Below are positions 30,007 to 32,776 of a stretch of 32,776 bases of DNA, one piece after another; the first letter of the stretch is position 1, and each line of letters opens with the position of its first letter. The translations under genes were made by a program, and so were the position numbers. Source of the stretch: Herbiconiux sp. (GTDB lineage Bacteria > Actinomycetota > Actinomycetes > Actinomycetales > Microbacteriaceae); contig NZ_JAHFUW010000055.1 in the NCBI RefSeq assembly GCF_023264855.1, positions 1 through 32,776 on the forward strand, read 5' to 3'. The notes beneath the pieces are model-generated. The model was not told the origin of the DNA, did no database searches, and saw only the letters and a program-made list of their open reading frames with translations.

Positions 30007-31026
30007 CTACTGCACCGACCAGCCGCCGTCCGAGGGCAGCACCGCACCGTTGATGTTCACCCCGTCGTCGCTCAGCAGGAACGTGATGGAGGCGGCGAGC
30101 TTCTCGGCGGTCGCGATCGAGGGGATGGTGCGCTGGAACGGCGTCAGGCGCGCCGATCCGCTCTCCGACGGGCTCGCCGCCATCGGGATGCCCGTCGCGA
30201 CCCCGCCCGGAGCCACCGCGTTCACCCGGAGGCCCTGCGGCCCGTACATGAACGCGGCGCTGCGGGTGAGCCCGATCACGCCGTGCTTCGAGACCGTGTA
30301 GGCGTTGCCCGAGGCGTTGCCGCGCAGCCCGGCCTCGGAGGCCGTGTTCACGATCGACCCCGTCCCGGCGGCGAGCATCACGGGGATGACCGCGCGGGTC
30401 AGCTTGAACGACCCGGTGAGGTTGATGCCGATCACGCGGTCCCACATCGCATCCGAGGTCTCGTGCAGCGGCGAGAAGTCGTCGTTGATGCCGGCGATGT
30501 TGGCGAGACCGTCGATGCGCGCACCCGCGGCCGCCACGATCGCGTCGATGTCGTCCTGCTTCGTGATGTCGCCGGCGAGCGTCACGACCTCGGCATCCGC
30601 AACCGAGGCGGCGAACTCCTGCAGCCGGTCGGCGCTGATGTCGACGGTCACCACCCGGCCGCCTTCGCGGGCGATGCGGGTGGCGGTCGCGCGTCCGATC
30701 CCGGATGCCGCACCGGTGACGATCACGGTCTGGCCGGCGAAGCGCCCGGGGGTGATCTTCTCGACCCAGCCGGTGGCGACGCCGGTCTCCTCCGGCGCGA
30801 CCCCGCCGTTGGCCTGCAGCACGAGGTCGTCGACAACCGACTGCGGCATCTGCCCCTGGCTCATCACGACGAGCTGCTGCAGCGGCAGTCCGCTGACCGG
30901 GGCGAGGGCGTCGTCGCCCACTCCGGACGCCGACAGCAGGCCCCGGATGAGCGGCCCGCCCACCGGGTGCTCCAGCCACGTTCCGATGGTGCTGCCGGCG
31001 GTCAGGGGTGCAGAAGTGTCGGCCAT
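30007..31026 (-). CDS. SDR-family oxidoreductase with 90-residue N-terminal extension
   Basis: This is a 339-residue protein. The SDR domain begins at about residue 94 (FAGQTVIVTGAASGIGRATA). It has DITKQDD, NIAGIND, NTASEAG, the catalytic YTVSK, and the C-terminal GAVLPSDGGWS. Residues 1-93 are not part of the SDR fold. They contain STIGTWLEHPVGGPLIRGLL and LPLQQLVVMSQGQMPQSVVD, which resemble the small C-terminal region of some actinobacterial GH3 glycosidases. The ATG at 31026 has AAAGGA seven bases upstream, so the extension is real. It is divergent from the TetR gene at 31141 and is probably its target. The substrate is unknown. Confidence 0.88.
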   Translation of the reverse strand: MADTSAPLTAGSTIGTWLEHPVGGPLIRGLLSASGVGDDALAPVSGLPLQQLVVMSQGQMPQSVVDDLVLQANGGVAPEETGVATGWVEKITPGRFAGQTVIVTGAASGIGRATATRIAREGGRVVTVDISADRLQEFAASVADAEVVTLAGDITKQDDIDAIVAAAGARIDGLANIAGINDDFSPLHETSDAMWDRVIGINLTGSFKLTRAVIPVMLAAGTGSIVNTASEAGLRGNASGNAYTVSKHGVIGLTRSAAFMYGPQGLRVNAVAPGGVATGIPMAASPSESGSARLTPFQRTIPSIATAEKLAASITFLLSDDGVNINGAVLPSDGGWSVQ

Positions 31027-31097
31027 GATCGGTCCTTTCGAGGATGCTCGGGCGACGATGCTCGGGATGGGCAGCCGCCTGGCTTCCGACGATAGTA

Positions 31098-31113
31098 ATT
31101 CACGCCCGTGAAT
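31098..31113. promoter_or_regulatory. TetR operator, perfect 7-2-7 inverted repeat
   Basis: ATTCACG (31098-31104), CC, CGTGAAT (31107-31113) is a perfect inverted repeat in the gap between the divergent SDR and TetR genes. On the minus strand it directly precedes TACTAT (31097-31092), a candidate -10 of the SDR gene. It lies about 15 bases upstream of the TetR -10. Binding would control both genes. Confidence 0.7.
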
Positions 31114-31128
31114 ACAAGAGGTGAGCGC

Positions 31129-31140
31129 TACAGTGTGGTG
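31129..31140 (+). promoter_or_regulatory. -10 box placed for a leaderless start (TetR gene)
   Basis: TACAGT at 31129-31134 is followed by six bases and the ATG at 31141, with no ribosome site. This supports the ATG at 31141 over an in-frame start 33 bases earlier. Confidence 0.5.
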
Positions 31141-31830
31141 ATGACCGCCGCTGATGAGACGCCCTCGGAGCCCCGCACCCGTCGCGGCCGAGGCAACCGC
31201 GCCGGTCTCACGCAGGCCCGCATCGTCGAAGCGGTGCGCGACCTCGACCCCGACACGATCACGGTGCAGGCCGTGGCCGACCGCCTCGGCGTCGACCGCG
31301 CGACGGTGCACCACCACATCAGCGATCTCGGCACTCTCCGTGAACTCATGGCGCTCGATGCCTTCGCGGCCGAATTCCAGCCGGTCGAGATCGCACCGGA
31401 TGCCACCTGGCGAGAAGCCTGCCGAGCGCTCGCGTACTCGATGCACGATGCAGTGATCGCGGCCAACGGCCACGGCGCCTACATCGAGCTGAGTTCGACC
31501 GACGTGGTGCTGCTCGAACCCGTCGAGCACACGCTGCGCATCATGATGGCGGCGGGTTTCGACGACGAGACCGCCGCCCGCGGCCTCGCCACGCTGGCGA
31601 GCTTCGCGGCCGCGGCGGCCCGCGAGCAGCTGGTCGCGCGCCGCAGCAGCGGGCACCCCCAGGTACCCGAGCTGCTGCGGGCGCTCGACGATCCGCGCGG
31701 CGCCGGCTTCACGAATCTCCGCCGGCTCGCCGAGGCCGATCTCGTGGGTGTCGACGACGCCCAGCTGCACACGAGCATCGACCTCATCCTCGACGGCATG
31801 GCCGCGCGCCTCGCGAACTCAGGCCGCTAG
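31141..31830 (+). CDS. TetR-family transcriptional regulator
   Basis: This is a 229-residue regulator. The N-terminal HTH (about residues 20-65) reads GLTQARIVEAVRDLDPDTIT, VQAVADRLGVDRATVHHHIS, LRELMALDAF, as in TetR proteins with a C-terminal TetR_C-like ligand domain. A basic Arg-rich tail precedes the HTH. It is divergent from the SDR gene at 30007-31026 and almost certainly binds the 7-2-7 repeat between them, regulating the SDR gene and itself. The inducer is unknown, perhaps the SDR substrate. Confidence 0.9.
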   Translation: MTAADETPSEPRTRRGRGNRAGLTQARIVEAVRDLDPDTITVQAVADRLGVDRATVHHHISDLGTLRELMALDAFAAEFQPVEIAPDATWREACRALAYSMHDAVIAANGHGAYIELSSTDVVLLEPVEHTLRIMMAAGFDDETAARGLATLASFAAAAAREQLVARRSSGHPQVPELLRALDDPRGAGFTNLRRLAEADLVGVDDAQLHTSIDLILDGMAARLANSGR

Positions 31831-31850
31831 CACTCACCCCTTCGTCGACC

Positions 31851-31897
31851 CGTCGCATTGTGCCGCTATTGCGCCGTCATAGCGGCACAATGCGACG
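31851..31897. terminator. Perfect 19-bp hairpin between convergent genes
   Basis: The arms 31851-31869 and 31879-31897 are perfectly complementary over 19 bases around a 9-base loop. Part of the stem reads CGCATTGTGCCGCTAT, which is less GC-rich than the surroundings. It lies between the TetR stop (+) and the DUF4407 stop (-), and so can end both transcripts. The length and perfection are more than termination needs. A dispersed palindromic repeat is the alternative. Confidence 0.7.
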
Positions 31898-31921
31898 TCT
31901 CGATGCGCCGGGGAAAAGACG

Positions 31922-32776
31922 TCAGAGCTGGTCGGGGAGGCCCGCCCGGCGAAGGAAGGCCTCGCGGTCGGCGTTGCGCGTCACCGGCTTCGCCGGAACG
32001 CGGGTCGGCACGTGGTCGGCTGCCCGATCGGGGCCGCCCACCACGCCGCCGGTAGCGGTGTCGATGTCGTCGTCCACCTCGAAGCCGAGCTCGGCCAGCT
32101 GGGCGGTCGCGTCGTCGGACTCGCGCGCATCCTGAGCCCGCGCATCCTGAGCCCGCGCATCCCGAGCCCGCGCATCCTGAACCCGAGCATCCCCGGGTCG
32201 AACCGCACCGGGGAATGCGGATGCCGTGGGCAGCCGGGCCGTGTCGGTCCAGTCCGCCGAGGTGGCGATGCGGGCCGTCTCGGTCAGATCGGCCGTGGTG
32301 CGCTGGTCACGTTCCGGCTGCGCCTCGGCCGCCTCGAGGGAGCGCTCCCACTCCCCCATCCGTGCCTCGGCCCGCTCGCCGGCGTACCCGGCCCACACCT
32401 GCAGCGCCCGCTCGATCACCGATTCCTGCTGCTCCAGCACGGCCTGGTTAACTCGCTTGCCGAACGCGAGCTGGCGCTCGGCCCGGTCCTCGGCGACGGC
32501 GACCTGCACCCCCGCCTCGACCTCGATGGCCCGGGCACGCTCCGACGCCCAGATCGCACCACCCGACACCTCGCCGTCCTCCCGCAGATCGACCATCCGG
32601 TCGTACGCGGTCGGCACGCCGAGGTTCGACAGCACCTTCACGATCACCGGCAGCAGCTCGATGCAGATGAACAGCAGCGCGATCATGATGTGCGCCACGT
32701 TCAGCAGCGCGTTCGCCTCGCCGAGCCGGAACAGCGCCTCGAGCCGCGACAGCAGCCCCGCGCTGTTGTCGACGGC
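31922..32776 (-). CDS. DUF4407-family membrane protein, N-terminus cut by window
   Basis: The frame is open to the right window edge, giving 284 visible C-terminal residues. It begins LSRLEALFRLGEANALLNVA and runs into a TM helix HIMIALLFICIELLPVIVKV, followed by YDRMVDLREDGE. This is the pattern of the last TM helix of DUF4407 proteins. A helical, Glu/Arg/Ala-rich coiled-coil region follows (IEVEAGVQVAVAEDRAERQL onward). A disordered tail then carries the DARAQ repeats. The function of the family is not known. A GTG inside the frame at 32698 is not the start, since the family sequence continues upstream of it. Confidence 0.82.
   Translation of the reverse strand, partial: AVDNSAGLLSRLEALFRLGEANALLNVAHIMIALLFICIELLPVIVKVLSNLGVPTAYDRMVDLREDGEVSGGAIWASERARAIEVEAGVQVAVAEDRAERQLAFGKRVNQAVLEQQESVIERALQVWAGYAGERAEARMGEWERSLEAAEAQPERDQRTTADLTETARIATSADWTDTARLPTASAFPGAVRPGDARVQDARARDARAQDARAQDARESDDATAQLAELGFEVDDDIDTATGGVVGGPDRAADHVPTRVPAKPVTRNADREAFLRRAGLPDQL
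32126..32200. repeat. 15-bp tandem repeat inside the DUF4407 gene
   Basis: The unit GCGCATCCTGAGCCC is present at 32126-32140 and 32141-32155, then with one change at 32156-32170 and 32171-32185, then in degraded form at 32186-32200. It encodes five-residue units DARAQ/DARAR in the protein's disordered tail. Because the unit is a multiple of three, copy number can vary without frameshift. Confidence 0.8.

Noticed and set aside
32126-32200. CRISPR array
   Set aside because: The repeats are contiguous 15-base units without spacers, inside a reading frame.

Overview
The window looks like chromosomal DNA of a high-GC actinobacterium, most likely of the family Microbacteriaceae. The reasons are very GC-rich third codon positions, frequent GTG starts, many 1-10 base gene overlaps (GTGA/ATGA), promoters that start genes without a leader, and repeated use of the hexamer GGATGC/GCATCC. 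The species is not identified. No rRNA, tRNA, CRISPR, insertion sequence or prophage gene was seen.

Layout. (1) 1-3597, minus strand: an ABC importer of the nitrate/sulfonate/NMT1 type, with lipoprotein, two different permeases and an ATPase cut by the window edge. (2) 3821-10985: a catabolic island around one divergent promoter region. To the left is alpha/beta hydrolase - LysR regulator - SDR dehydrogenase. To the right is FAH-family hydrolase - SDR - zinc alcohol dehydrogenase, then flavin reductase-like protein - D-2-hydroxyacid dehydrogenase. The divergent region holds a phased array of GTGATCAC palindromes. The enzymes suggest oxidation and C-C or ester cleavage of a small cyclic or aromatic-derived acid, but no oxygenase is present and the substrate is unknown. 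(3) 11062-17880: a divergent acid-sugar cluster. Minus: COG4091-type SAF-domain oxidoreductase - amidohydrolase/lactonase - MFS (ACS family) importer. Plus: DUF1537 (OtnK-like) kinase - class II aldolase (OtnC-like) decarboxylase - DeoR regulator. It resembles the 3-oxo-tetronate route to DHAP, with a different oxidoreductase and a lactonase in place of the usual front-end enzymes.

(4) 17933-27802: housekeeping or poorly known genes: a small membrane protein, a PadR - ABC1/UbiB kinase - alpha/beta hydrolase operon, a large SWIM-SNF2 helicase, a polysaccharide deacetylase and a membrane protein with about six TM helices. (5) 27856-29954: a decaying stretch. An intact HTH regulator of an antitoxin-like type is followed by a broken nucleotidyltransferase gene and by an esterase interrupted by one in-frame stop. 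(6) 30007-31830: an SDR with an unusual 90-residue N-terminal extension, divergent from a TetR regulator, with a perfect 7-2-7 operator between them. (7) 31851-32776: a 19-bp perfect hairpin and the C-terminal part of a DUF4407 membrane protein with a 15-bp tandem repeat.

All functions are read from motifs and family resemblance in the sequence. No database search was run.
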